A stretch of 64,000 nt of DNA from Parapedobacter sp042666505 (GCF_042666505.1 NZ_JBHTDN010000004.1:496001-560000), one strand, 5' to 3'; counted from the first letter of the stretch, positions 51,962 to 61,798 are shown. A program made the numbers and translations. Notes: generated by a model not told the origin, from the letters alone.

Positions 51962-53827
51962 TCAGGCTACGAGCTCCTCTTCTGCTAATTTCGGTTCTTC
52001 GGCAATGTCTACTTCGATGCGTAGGTTATTGACGATGTGTTTTTGTCTATCCGGTGTATTCTTGCCCATGTAGTACTCCAATAGCTGGATGATTTTTTGG
52101 TCTTTCGAGAGAATGACGGGGTCGAGCCGCATGTCTTTGCCGATGAACAAACCAAATTCTTCCGGCGAGATTTCCCCAAGCCCTTTGAATCGGGTAATTT
52201 CCGGTTTGTTTCCCAACTTAAGGATGGCCCGTTGGCGTTCCTCATCGCTGTAGCAGTAAATGGTTTCTTTTTTGTTGCGAACCCGGAATAAAGGCGTCTG
52301 TAAGATCGATACATGACCGGCTTTGACCAGGTCCGGGAAGAATTGGAGGAAGAACGTCATGAGCAGCAGCCGGATGTGCATCCCGTCGACGTCGGCATCG
52401 GTAGCGATAACAATGTTGTTGTACCGCAATCCATCGAGTCCGTCTTCAATGTTGAGTGCGTGCTGCAACAGATTGAATTCCTCATTTTCATACACCACTT
52501 TTTTGGTGAGGCCGAAAGCATTCAAGGGCTTGCCCTTCAAGCTGAATACGGCCTGTGTCTGGACGTCCCGCGACTTGGTGATGGAGCCGCTGGCGGAATC
52601 CCCTTCGGTGATGAATAAGGTGGTTTGCTGCGCCAATTCATGGTTTTCCCCGTAATGGATTTTGCAGTCGCGCAGCTTTCGGTTATGTAACGAGGCTTTC
52701 TTTGCTCGTTCGTTGGCCAGTTTTTTTATGCCTGCAATGTCCTTGCGTTCCCGCTCGGATTGTAGGATGCGTTTCTGCAGGGCGTCGGCGGTATCCGGAT
52801 ATTTGTGCAGGTAATCGTCAAGGGCTTTCTTTACAAAATCGTTGATAAATGTCCGTACCGTGGGGCCTTCCGGTCCGATATTCTGGGATCCTAATTTGGT
52901 CTTGGTTTGAGACTCAAAGACCGGCTCCTGTACTTTGATCGCGATTGCTCCGATAATCGAAGCACGGATATCGGAGGCATCGAAGTCCTTTTTATAAAAC
53001 TCACGTACGGTTTTAACCACCGCCTCCCGGAATGCTGCCTGATGCGTGCCCCCCTGGGTGGTGTGCTGGCCATTCACAAACGAGTAATACTCCTCGCCGT
53101 ATTGCTGGCCATGGGTAATGGCCACCTCGATGTCATCCCCCTTCAAATGAATGATGGGATAGCGCATCGATTCAGCGTCAATATTACGTTCCAGAAGATC
53201 TTTAAGGCCATTCTCCGAAACAAATTTCTGCCCGTTAAAATTGATGGTCAGGCCCGAATTGAGAAACACATAATTCCAGATCATGTTTTCCACAAACTCC
53301 AACCGGTAATGATAATGGCGGAAAATGCTGTCATCCGGATAAAACGTCACAGCTGTGCCGTTCCGTTGTGTGGTCGTTTTTTCTTCATCCTTTACCAGTT
53401 CGCCTTTACTGAATTCGGCGATACGCGTCTTGCCATCGCGGTATGACTGCACCGTGAAAGAGGTCGAAAGTGCGTTCACTGCTTTCGTACCCACCCCATT
53501 AAGGCCGACGGATTTCTGAAAAGCTTTGCTATCGTATTTTCCGCCGGTATTGATCTTGGAGACCACGTCTACCACAGAACCAATCGGAATTCCGCGGCCA
53601 TAATCACGCACGGATACCTTTTGTTCATTTACGGTGATTTCGATGGTTTTTCCGGCGCCCATTACAAACTCGTCTATGGAGTTGTCCACCACTTCCTTCA
53701 GCAGTACGTAAATGCCATCGTCATAGGCAGAGCCATCGCCCAGTTTGCCAATGTACATTCCCGGACGTAAGCGGATGTGTTCTTTCCAGTCGAGCGATCG
53801 GATACTATCTTCGTTATATGTGGTCAT
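51962..53827 (-). CDS. parE: DNA topoisomerase IV subunit B
   Basis: ATPase subunit of a type IIA topoisomerase that unlinks daughter chromosomes. GHKL ATPase region with RPGMYIGKLGDG, EVVDNSIDEFVMG and GRGIPIG; the transducer domain; the Toprim domain with LFITEGDSASGS and NIVIATDADVDGMHIR; the C-terminal GLGEISPEEF block. 621 residues and no long insert, which fits ParE of Bacteroidota better than GyrB. The usual partner parC is not directly downstream; purU is. Confidence 0.93.
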   Translation of the reverse strand: MTTYNEDSIRSLDWKEHIRLRPGMYIGKLGDGSAYDDGIYVLLKEVVDNSIDEFVMGAGKTIEITVNEQKVSVRDYGRGIPIGSVVDVVSKINTGGKYDSKAFQKSVGLNGVGTKAVNALSTSFTVQSYRDGKTRIAEFSKGELVKDEEKTTTQRNGTAVTFYPDDSIFRHYHYRLEFVENMIWNYVFLNSGLTINFNGQKFVSENGLKDLLERNIDAESMRYPIIHLKGDDIEVAITHGQQYGEEYYSFVNGQHTTQGGTHQAAFREAVVKTVREFYKKDFDASDIRASIIGAIAIKVQEPVFESQTKTKLGSQNIGPEGPTVRTFINDFVKKALDDYLHKYPDTADALQKRILQSERERKDIAGIKKLANERAKKASLHNRKLRDCKIHYGENHELAQQTTLFITEGDSASGSITKSRDVQTQAVFSLKGKPLNAFGLTKKVVYENEEFNLLQHALNIEDGLDGLRYNNIVIATDADVDGMHIRLLLMTFFLQFFPDLVKAGHVSILQTPLFRVRNKKETIYCYSDEERQRAILKLGNKPEITRFKGLGEISPEEFGLFIGKDMRLDPVILSKDQKIIQLLEYYMGKNTPDRQKHIVNNLRIEVDIAEEPKLAEEELVA

Positions 53828-53909
53828 TTCTTACAATACGAGTCGTTGATGTCTACCGTATAAAGTCACGCAATTATACGGAATTTTGTTGATTTTCTTG
53901 ATGACGTGC

Positions 53910-53925
53910 TGACAAACTGTTGTCA
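53910..53925. promoter_or_regulatory. Inverted repeat in the parE/dinB divergent gap
   Basis: TGACAA-ACTG-TTGTCA, a perfect 6-bp inverted repeat with a four-base spacer, 24 bases before the DinB gene and 83 before parE. It has operator-like size and position; the binding protein is unknown. Confidence 0.4.
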
Positions 53926-53948
53926 TCTACGGGTGGGTTCTTTGTGGT

Positions 53949-54443
53949 ATGGATCAAAAACATCATGTTATGAGCACTACACAAATTTTGAGCAAAGCGG
54001 AGTTATTAAATCATTGGCAGGGGCACCGAAGACTGACCCGCCGGGTAATTGAGGTATTTCCTGAAGACAAATTGTTTGCTTTTTCGGTAGGCGAGATGCG
54101 ACCGTTCGCCGATTTGGCAAAAGAGATGCTGTCCATCGCCGTGCCAGGTTTAGAGGGCATCGTAAGCCGTGCGGAAAGCGCTTACGAAGAAAATCAGCCC
54201 GATATTACCACGAAGGAAGCGTTGTTGCGTCGGTGGGATGAAGCCACACCGCGTATTGATGCGCTTTTCAACCAGATTCCGGAGACGGACTTTCACGAAA
54301 CGTTCAACCTCTTCGGCCAGTTCAATTTCCCGATCATTGAGAACATCCTGTATTTCATCGATAATGAAATTCACCATCGTGCACAGGGGTATGTATATCT
54401 CCGTGCATTAGGCATCCAACCCCCATTTTTCTGGGAGCGATAA
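53949..54443 (+). CDS. DinB-family (DfsB/YfiT-like) protein
   Basis: Four-helix-bundle protein of the DinB superfamily, possibly a thiol-dependent transferase. Early helix with HWQGHRRLTRRVIEVFPEDK (conserved His), a central acidic helix, and EIHHRAQGYVYLRALGIQPP near the C-terminus, the family's paired-His metal motif. 164 residues from ATG 53949; ATG 53970 (MSTTQIL) is an equally reasonable start. DinB members of this type have no proven general function. Confidence 0.87.
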   Translation: MDQKHHVMSTTQILSKAELLNHWQGHRRLTRRVIEVFPEDKLFAFSVGEMRPFADLAKEMLSIAVPGLEGIVSRAESAYEENQPDITTKEALLRRWDEATPRIDALFNQIPETDFHETFNLFGQFNFPIIENILYFIDNEIHHRAQGYVYLRALGIQPPFFWER

Positions 54444-54463
54444 GGAGCGGTAAATAGACGGTA

Positions 54464-54499
54464 GCGGCCGCGGCTCAGTTAAAGTTGGCGGCCGCGGCT
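54464..54499. repeat. GC-rich direct repeat pair at a convergent gene end
   Basis: GCGGCCGCGGCT occurs at 54464-54475 and 54488-54499, spaced by 12 bases. The core GCGGCCGC is self-complementary, so the copies can also pair as a hairpin. The second copy encodes the Ala-rich C-terminus of the WYL protein. Confidence 0.75.
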
Positions 54500-55449
54500 T
54501 TCAGGATTTCAGCGATGCGTTGGCGCAGGCTTTCCGGTTCGACAACCTGCATACGATCGGCAAACATAAGCAGCCAGCGGGGAAACTCGTCGTGAGCGTC
54601 CTGCGTTTCGAAATCCATTTCTACATAGGGGCCGCAATCGCGTTCGGATACAAAACCGTGGTAACCACGCTGCCATTTCAGGTAGCTTGCTAGGTCTTTC
54701 ATTACGCGGATGCGGACCTTTGTTTTGGGAGTTTGATTGCGGGCGAGCTCCCGTTCCTCCATGAATTGGCCTAATGGCGGATGCTCATGCGCAAACGGCT
54801 CGTCTAGCAGCCGCAGCTGGGCAATGCGGTCGGCACGGAACTGCCGATAGGCGTGGCGTGTATGACAATACGCATAGATGTACCAATAGTTCATTTCGTG
54901 AAACATTCCTACCGGCTCAATTACCCGTTGTTGAGGCGCTTCGTCACGTAGGCCCTTGTAAGCAAGAACTACCTTCATCCGTTGAGCGATGCTTTCAAAA
55001 AGCGTACTTAAGGCATGAGGGACGTTGGCGTTGAAAATCTCATAACCGGGTTTGGCCATGACAATTTTAGACTCAATATTGGTCAGCCAGTCCTTTTCAG
55101 TCATCCGCAGCACCGCTTTGATTTTATATAGCGCCGCTTCGTAATGCTCTTGCAGCTTGCGGTCCATAAATTTTCCCATCAGCTTTTGGGCGCCGACGAA
55201 GCTCAACGCCTCCTCCTTCGTAAACAAGACCGGTGGCAAGCGGTATCCATCTACGATGCTGTATCCCGACCCCGCTTCACCGAAAATAGGTACGCCCGCT
55301 TGCTCCAGGCTACGGATGTCACGGTAAATGGTGCGCAGGCTCACGCCGAATCGGTCGGCGAGTTCCTGCGCTTTTACAATACGTTTGGACTGCAACTGGA
55401 TGTATATGTTAACAATTCGATCGAATCGTTTCGCAGTATCTACGGCCAT
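54475..55449 (-). CDS. WYL-domain transcriptional regulator (HTH_11)
   Basis: YafY-type regulator: winged helix-turn-helix (VKAQELADRFGVSLRTIYRD, residues about 23-43) then linker SLEQAGVPIFGEAGSGYSIV, and a WYL domain (YWYIYAYCHTRHAYRQFRAD, about 193-212) that senses nucleic-acid or other ligands in relatives. WCX-like C-terminus with PRWLLMFADRMQVVEPESL. 324 residues. Begins 12 bases after the alpha-2-macroglobulin stop on the same strand and may be read from its mRNA. Targets unknown. Confidence 0.92.
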   Translation of the reverse strand: MAVDTAKRFDRIVNIYIQLQSKRIVKAQELADRFGVSLRTIYRDIRSLEQAGVPIFGEAGSGYSIVDGYRLPPVLFTKEEALSFVGAQKLMGKFMDRKLQEHYEAALYKIKAVLRMTEKDWLTNIESKIVMAKPGYEIFNANVPHALSTLFESIAQRMKVVLAYKGLRDEAPQQRVIEPVGMFHEMNYWYIYAYCHTRHAYRQFRADRIAQLRLLDEPFAHEHPPLGQFMEERELARNQTPKTKVRIRVMKDLASYLKWQRGYHGFVSERDCGPYVEMDFETQDAHDEFPRWLLMFADRMQVVEPESLRQRIAEILKAAAANFN

Positions 55450-55461
55450 TGCGCTGTTTAT

Positions 55462-58400
55462 TTACTCTTTAACCTCGACCCGGATTCCTTTGCTATGGCT
55501 GCTGAATTCCGGCGCATACATGCACTGGATGGTACTGATGCCATTTGAAAAATCGCCTGCCTGTGATACAAATACTGGGTATTCAAACACATAAGTCCCT
55601 TTACGCAAGTGGTCGAAAAAGAAGTTAGTTGCCACGTCGCGCGTGCTCTCATAGTAACCCAACCCACCTTGGTAACGGTAGCCGCTCAGTACGTTGATAG
55701 GTTCAAAACAGGCTGCCCGCATATCTTTCAGGTGCACATATTCCATATCCCGGTCTACGCGCAGTTCGATACGGACAGTTACCTTGTCGCCCACTTTCAG
55801 CGGATTAGCGGCCGTAATCTCCTCCAATACCGGTCCGTTGCTGGTGTTTCGCTGGATAAAAAGCTGCTTGCGCAAATTAAGCGGTGTTTCCGATCCGGTA
55901 ATTTTATCGAGGTCCTCAAAGTATTGCCAATATACGGCGCCCCATGCAACGCCTTCATTTTGAGTTTGGTCCACATTGACGGAGATGTTACCCATGTCGG
56001 CCGTGACCGCGTCTCCCTCGTAACGTTTTTTGAAATACCCCGTCCCCGCCTCGGTTTTTATCTCGGTAGAGCGAATCGTTTCGCCACCCAGTGCGATGGT
56101 TACGGTAGGCTCGTTAACCAACCAATCGCTGCCGCGCAGGAGTAAGGCATAGATGGCGTCGGAGGTGGCTTTTGTCGTATTCCAATATTGGGTTTGTTTT
56201 TGTTTGATCAACCATACCTTGAGGTCGTCCACCGTTTGGGCATCGTCGGCCACTTCCGTAAAGGCTTCAATCAGCAGCGCTTGCGCTTCAATCGGTGCTT
56301 CGTACCACCAATAGCCACGGGGCATGGATTTCCAATACATACCTATCTCGTCGTTCCGGATGGCGGTCTCGCGGAGAGAGACCATAATTTCATGGGCGTC
56401 GGTGCGATTATTCCCCCGGTGCAATGCAAGCGCGATCTGACCTTTTAGATACGGGTTGAATTTGGACCAGAACGATGTGGCTTGTGAGAAATAGTACGTG
56501 TATGCCGTTTGGCTTTCCTCAGGAAGCGGGTGGTCGAGAAAGCTACGTAAATAAAGATATTGAACTTGTGGGTAACTGATGTGTTGATCGTCCAGTTTCG
56601 CTTTGTTTTTCAGCAAGGCATCGTAGTCTTCTTTAATCTGCTGATCAAGATAGCCCATCGCCCTGGTCAATATCTGCGTTGCTGCCTCTGAGGAGGCGGC
56701 CTCAATGCCCAGATGGCGTAGGCGCGCGATACCGGTAGCAATGTATTGCGTGATGTATCGGTTGCTCATCATACCATGGAACCAAGGGAAGCTGCCTTCG
56801 GGCTGTTGCATCTCGGCCAGTTTGGCTAGGTTCTGTTGCAATCCCTGGGCGAGCTTATGACTTTCAAATAATTTGGCAATCCGGTGTTTTTGTTCGGATT
56901 CATTCTTGGCTTCCATCACCCAGGGCGTTTCTTCCAATAATGCTGCCTTCAGTTCCTGATTTTTCTCCAAGTTGGACAGCAATGCCGCAGTGTCGCCGGT
57001 TGCCCATTGGTCAAAGATGGCTTTCACTTTGGGCGATTGCCCCACGATGTGCGCAGCCAGGGCATTCGCATAAAAGCGGTTGAATACCTGTTCGGCACAT
57101 TCATAGGGGTATTCCATCAGGTAGGGCAATGCCTGTACGGCATACCAGGCCGGATTTCCAGTAAACTCGACGGTCAACGCGTGGTTTACCAACGTGTTGC
57201 TTGATTGTTCAGTCAACTTTTCGAGAGTAAATGTTTTGGTTTCATTGCCCCGTACGGGGAGCGGCAGCGTTTCAGTTACCAGCATCCGGTTGGTAATGAC
57301 GGGCAGTGTATTTTCCTCCCCATCGGTGAAGTTGCCCGCTTTGGCGGTGATACGGACCACGATCGGCGCAAAATGATTGTCGGGGACATGGATCACCCAG
57401 TCGACCGTGGTACTTTGATTGGCGCCGGCGGTAAATTTCCGTTCGACCGGCTTGTCTCCGAAACCAGCCACAGGCTGGAGCGTCTCCGCATCCAGCAGTT
57501 GCAGGTTCGCCACTCCCTGTAAGTCGCCCGTACTGATGTTGCTTATTTTACTGCTGATGCGGATATTATCCCCCTGACGCAAAAAGCGCGGCAGGTTTGG
57601 CATGACCATCAGGTCTTTCTGTGTTTTTATTTGGCCTTGCAAGTATCCCGTTTTCCAATCGGTGGTATGTGCGAGCGCCATGAACTTCCATTCGGTGAGT
57701 GCTTCGGGCAGTGTAAATTTGAAGGTCACATTGCCCTCGGCGTCCGTTTGGAGATGCGGAAGGAAGAATGCGGTCTCTTGCAGGTTGGTTCGTAAGGGCG
57801 GGGTTATTTCGGCCTCTTCCATTCCCGGTTCTCCAGCTGCGTCCTGGGCGGATTCGGAGACTGCGGTCACCGATCCCGTTAAACTTTGCTTTTCCTGCGT
57901 TCCGTAACCAACCACAACCATTTCTTCCATAACGGCATCGGCGTTGCGTGCACGCGCCTGCGGGGCGGCCACCCCCCCAAAACGGCCAGCAAGGCCGCGG
58001 ATCATGAATTGCTTGTCCTCCGGATAGATCAACCGGGTCAGCCCATCCAGGGCATCGTATCGTTTCACAAATGAGAGAACATTCCGTTCCTGTAGATTGC
58101 TAAGCCAGTTGCTTCCGGTGGATCGCTCAAATCCTTGATGGGCATTCCAATAGCCGTAAATCGAGTAATCGTCCAGGAAACGATCCCATTGCCAATTATG
58201 AGCCTTAAGTGCATCCAGGGATGCATCGTAAAGACCTGCCAGCAGCTCTGCGGCAACGGCCTCTTTTTTATTCCCCTTGATCGTCAAATGCCATTCTTCG
58301 GTCTCACCCGGAAGCAATTTATCCCGGTGGGTGGCCCATTCCAATTGGAGATCCCGGTTGGACCAGGGAACTGTAATGCGTTGGGAGGTCTGATACACCC

Positions 58401-61400
58401 GGTTGTTATGTACATACAACCAGGAGAACTCGAGGCCTCCTCGGTCTTTCTCGGTCAGATGCCGCTCGATCCGCCGCCATTCAGTAAATGCGGTAAATTC
58501 AGGGTTGATGTCGGTGTTGGTTTCCAAGACATAGGTGCTATCGGCCCCGGTTTTAATCACCATATCTAACGACTGATCCGGCTCCAGCGACGTTTTATCG
58601 GCGTATACGAGAAAGGGCTTCTGCGGTCTTGTTTTTGCGGTGACATCAACGGCGTAGGTATATTTTTTGTCGATGATTTCGTTGCCTTGTGGATCTGTTG
58701 TTTTCAGCTCAATCAGGTGCCACCCCTCGTGTTTCCAGAGACCGGCTGGCAGGGCCACCTCGTTGGTGGTCGCTGTATTGATGGAGGTGTTCCAGACAGC
58801 GTTCTCTTGGGGCCATTGGAGGTAGTCCGATTCATCCGCATATTCGTCGTCCGGGAATGCTGCCCGGAATTCCGTCTCCGACAGGAGATACTGGTCGGGT
58901 TTTTCCCACAGCCGTTTCCGGTAAAGTTTTCCCGGAAAACGCAGCGGGCGGACGGATATGGATACGTCCGTAGGCGTAGCGACACCGTCGAGGTTTTGGG
59001 TGCTGACGATCAACTTCTGCGGTTGCGTTAAATTAATGTGTTCCTCGATCGATGCCGTGATCTGCAACGAACGATAGCCCGCATTGACATCCTGCGATCC
59101 GCTTTGCGTCTCACCGTTGATATCAGTAACATCTGCGTAAACCGTATAGGTAAATACCGGCCAGGAATCCGGATTGAGTTGTTTATCAGGCAGGGTCTGA
59201 AAGGATACCTCGAACGTGCCGTCTGCATCGGTAGTAAGGGTCCCATTGGCGACTTCCATCTCCGGTGAATGAGGTTGTCCCCAACGGTAAAATGCCCAGA
59301 AATACGGAAAGCGGGCACGTCTCACCACGCGGTAGCGGACTTCCGCGCCATCGATGTTATTTCCAGCATAAGCCTGCGCATTGCCCTTGATCGTCACCTC
59401 TTCATTGAGAGCCACATTCATCTTCAGTGAGTCAAACCGCACCCGGAACTTCGGCCGTTTATATTCCTCGACGGAAAAGTAAGCGGCCCCCAAGTCATTG
59501 CCCAGCCGCATCTGGCCAGTAAGGCCACCGTCTGGGGCGGTGAATGTGCCGGAGAACGAACCGTACTCGTTGGAAGTCAATTCGATTGACGTTACCTCCT
59601 GATTATTTGCATCATACAGCGTTACTTTGGTTTGTTCATTCGGTAGTACCCGATTGGTTTTGTTTTTAAGGTTCTGTTGCACCAGAATGCCCTTAAAATG
59701 GATGGTTTGACCCGGCCGGTAAAGGGAGCGATCCGTAAAGAAAAAGAGACGATTGCTGGTGTCGGGTTGTTTATCACCCTTGTGGAACGAATAGTAATAG
59801 CTGGGCAGCTGTAAGGAATCTCCGTGGTGGACAACGCTCATGCGGCTTATTTCGGAAAAATCGATTAGCGTTTTGCCATCCTCATCCGTTTTGGTTTGGC
59901 GCAATTTCGTGTATTTATACTCCCTTTTTCGACCATCCCATTGGTTGCCCCAATAACTAACGGTCGCCCCGCGCAATGGCATCCCCGATTTACGGTGCAA
60001 TGCAAATAGCCATCGGCCATCTTTGGTGTCGTAACCCGCCACACTGACGGTTGACACCTGAAAAGGTGTGGCATGAACAATGTTTTTAGTAAGCTGAAAA
60101 TCCGATGTTGCTGATGCAACTAGTATATAGGATCCCACCGGTAAGGGATCGATCTTTAATTCTGCACGGTGCTCATAAAGGTCTTCTGCCGATGGCAGTG
60201 CTTGTTGCCACGACCGGATGGGTTTTGTCTGGAGTAGTTGGGCACGTTGCTCATCCGTTAGCCGATTTTGCTGTGGATTTATTTGCAAAGCATTAGTATA
60301 CAGTCGGATATATACCTTGGATACATTCCGGTAGGTAATCAGCGCCTTGCTGTTCTCTTCCGGCAGTACCACTTCTTCGGTCTGCAGGGCGAGCGATGGA
60401 TCGGTGAGCTGTTGTGCCAAGCGCGAAGCGTTTGCAGCCCCTTCGGTGTCCGGAAAGCGTGCAACAAGGGCATCCAGCCGGTTTTTTAGCGCGGGAAGGT
60501 CCGTTTTTTTCGTTGGATCGGTCGACTGGTGGTCGTACAAGAACTGGATAATCTGGTAGGTAACCTGTGCGCTTGCAGGTGCATCTGGATACAACTTTTC
60601 CAAAGCGTGTAAGGCATGTAGATACAAACTATCTTTTTCGGGATGCACGGAATATCGATGCACAAACGCGAGCCGTTGAAGGTCTGCATCAATCAAAGCG
60701 TCCGGCTTGGGGTCGTGGAGATGAAAAGCCAGTAGCTGCTGATAGGTGTGCAGCGCGCGGAAATGCAGAGCCTCCGGATGAGCCGGATTTACCTTCACGT
60801 CAGCCAGCCGATCCGCAGGTTCAAACCACAGGGTCCCGTCAATCTGGAATTGATAGGCCGGTTTAATTACGTCCTTTTCATCGTTTTGGAAGAATTCGAG
60901 GGCACGGAAAGCAAGGAAGTCGTATAGCGTAGGCCGCAAGTGGCGGGTGTTTTCTCCTGCACTCAGGATGGGTGCATAACGTGCTACCGGAATCTTTTGC
61001 AGCGCTTCACGATCCAGAATAGAAGCTTGATACAGCTCACTCGCTTTGCGGATTAAGGTGGCGGCATCCCACGTGGCGATATCAGCGGGCGGATCTCCAG
61101 CCAATGGGGTCCGATTCAGTATCGTCCATCGGTTATGCTGGTAATATCGCCAGTACAATTCGCCATTGATACTTTGCCATAGCGATTTTTCCGCGCCTTG
61201 ACTTGTCTGAATAAGCGAGTCAATCGTCAAAATATTCTGCGTCGTAGCATCACTTTGTATGGTTTCATCCACGCCCATCAAAAAGAGTTGCGCTTTGATG
61301 GCATTCGGGCCATCTGCTTGTTGTTGCGCGGACGCCAATATTTTCTTGGCAATTTCGGCCGCCGACTGTGGCCGTCCTTTTTCGACGAGGGAATTTATCT

Positions 61401-61500
61401 GTTGCCATTCTTTTTCGAAGGAAGACAACGGAGGTAATTTTTGTGCCATGGTAGTCGTGACGGTAAAAACCAAAACAAAGGAAAAAATGCTGCGAATCAT
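55462..61500 (-). CDS. Bacterial alpha-2-macroglobulin with thioester and a SusC-like insert
   Basis: Periplasmic or surface protease trap. ATG 61500 gives MIRSIFSFVLVFTVTTTMAQ, a signal peptide without lipobox; the -7 box at 61536-61543 excludes the 57-residue longer frame. Layout: a helical, TPR-like N-terminal part (about 25-400), MG domains with FFTDRSLYRPGQTIHFKGIL (MG2, about 580-670), the A2M core FFLPHLQTDAEGNVTFKFTLP (about 1240), the thioester CAEQ at residues 1468-1471, and the alpha-toroid to about 1800. Between MG and A2M blocks, residues 1191-1215 match the SusC/RagA receptor signature (VVVGYGTQEKQSLTGSV). 2012 residues. Confidence 0.9.
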   Translation of the reverse strand: MIRSIFSFVLVFTVTTTMAQKLPPLSSFEKEWQQINSLVEKGRPQSAAEIAKKILASAQQQADGPNAIKAQLFLMGVDETIQSDATTQNILTIDSLIQTSQGAEKSLWQSINGELYWRYYQHNRWTILNRTPLAGDPPADIATWDAATLIRKASELYQASILDREALQKIPVARYAPILSAGENTRHLRPTLYDFLAFRALEFFQNDEKDVIKPAYQFQIDGTLWFEPADRLADVKVNPAHPEALHFRALHTYQQLLAFHLHDPKPDALIDADLQRLAFVHRYSVHPEKDSLYLHALHALEKLYPDAPASAQVTYQIIQFLYDHQSTDPTKKTDLPALKNRLDALVARFPDTEGAANASRLAQQLTDPSLALQTEEVVLPEENSKALITYRNVSKVYIRLYTNALQINPQQNRLTDEQRAQLLQTKPIRSWQQALPSAEDLYEHRAELKIDPLPVGSYILVASATSDFQLTKNIVHATPFQVSTVSVAGYDTKDGRWLFALHRKSGMPLRGATVSYWGNQWDGRKREYKYTKLRQTKTDEDGKTLIDFSEISRMSVVHHGDSLQLPSYYYSFHKGDKQPDTSNRLFFFTDRSLYRPGQTIHFKGILVQQNLKNKTNRVLPNEQTKVTLYDANNQEVTSIELTSNEYGSFSGTFTAPDGGLTGQMRLGNDLGAAYFSVEEYKRPKFRVRFDSLKMNVALNEEVTIKGNAQAYAGNNIDGAEVRYRVVRRARFPYFWAFYRWGQPHSPEMEVANGTLTTDADGTFEVSFQTLPDKQLNPDSWPVFTYTVYADVTDINGETQSGSQDVNAGYRSLQITASIEEHINLTQPQKLIVSTQNLDGVATPTDVSISVRPLRFPGKLYRKRLWEKPDQYLLSETEFRAAFPDDEYADESDYLQWPQENAVWNTSINTATTNEVALPAGLWKHEGWHLIELKTTDPQGNEIIDKKYTYAVDVTAKTRPQKPFLVYADKTSLEPDQSLDMVIKTGADSTYVLETNTDINPEFTAFTEWRRIERHLTEKDRGGLEFSWLYVHNNRVYQTSQRITVPWSNRDLQLEWATHRDKLLPGETEEWHLTIKGNKKEAVAAELLAGLYDASLDALKAHNWQWDRFLDDYSIYGYWNAHQGFERSTGSNWLSNLQERNVLSFVKRYDALDGLTRLIYPEDKQFMIRGLAGRFGGVAAPQARARNADAVMEEMVVVGYGTQEKQSLTGSVTAVSESAQDAAGEPGMEEAEITPPLRTNLQETAFFLPHLQTDAEGNVTFKFTLPEALTEWKFMALAHTTDWKTGYLQGQIKTQKDLMVMPNLPRFLRQGDNIRISSKISNISTGDLQGVANLQLLDAETLQPVAGFGDKPVERKFTAGANQSTTVDWVIHVPDNHFAPIVVRITAKAGNFTDGEENTLPVITNRMLVTETLPLPVRGNETKTFTLEKLTEQSSNTLVNHALTVEFTGNPAWYAVQALPYLMEYPYECAEQVFNRFYANALAAHIVGQSPKVKAIFDQWATGDTAALLSNLEKNQELKAALLEETPWVMEAKNESEQKHRIAKLFESHKLAQGLQQNLAKLAEMQQPEGSFPWFHGMMSNRYITQYIATGIARLRHLGIEAASSEAATQILTRAMGYLDQQIKEDYDALLKNKAKLDDQHISYPQVQYLYLRSFLDHPLPEESQTAYTYYFSQATSFWSKFNPYLKGQIALALHRGNNRTDAHEIMVSLRETAIRNDEIGMYWKSMPRGYWWYEAPIEAQALLIEAFTEVADDAQTVDDLKVWLIKQKQTQYWNTTKATSDAIYALLLRGSDWLVNEPTVTIALGGETIRSTEIKTEAGTGYFKKRYEGDAVTADMGNISVNVDQTQNEGVAWGAVYWQYFEDLDKITGSETPLNLRKQLFIQRNTSNGPVLEEITAANPLKVGDKVTVRIELRVDRDMEYVHLKDMRAACFEPINVLSGYRYQGGLGYYESTRDVATNFFFDHLRKGTYVFEYPVFVSQAGDFSNGISTIQCMYAPEFSSHSKGIRVEVKE
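57088..57099 (-). other. Thioester motif CAEQ of the alpha-2-macroglobulin
   Basis: Codons for Cys-Ala-Glu-Gln at residues 1468-1471, in context EYPYECAEQVFNR. Cys and Gln form the reactive internal thioester that covalently attaches attacking proteases in CxEQ-type family members, so the trap should be chemically active. Confidence 0.85.
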
Positions 61501-61535
61501 GCTGATAGAAATTAATGTCTTGTGATGTGCCTGTG

Positions 61536-61543
61536 CAAACTTA
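61536..61543 (-). promoter_or_regulatory. -7 promoter box of the macroglobulin gene (TAAGTTTG)
   Basis: Exact TAnnTTTG match on the minus strand 35 bases before the ATG at 61500. The interval 61501-61798 also contains the divergent sulfatase promoter, possibly TACGTTTT at 61712-61719. Confidence 0.55.
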
Positions 61544-61798
61544 ACTAAAATTGCGTCCACTACACAGAACAAGGACGCATTGTGCCACACGGATGCTACA
61601 GGAAGAGAAATTCCATATCCTTTTTCCAACTTTATCACGTCAAGCAGAGAAAACGCATAATTCATGCTCATAGATAGTATAAATTGTGGGTTTTTTTCTA
61701 TTAATTAGTATACGTTTTACCGTACGGTTAATGATGTTTATGGGATCTGGATGCGGAGACCGGTTCCAAAGAGCATTAAGCTACGTAACGTTACGGAT

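Noticed and set aside
61501..61671. 57-residue N-terminal extension of the alpha-2-macroglobulin
   Set aside because: A -7 promoter box lies inside it and the ATG at 61500 starts a clean signal peptide.
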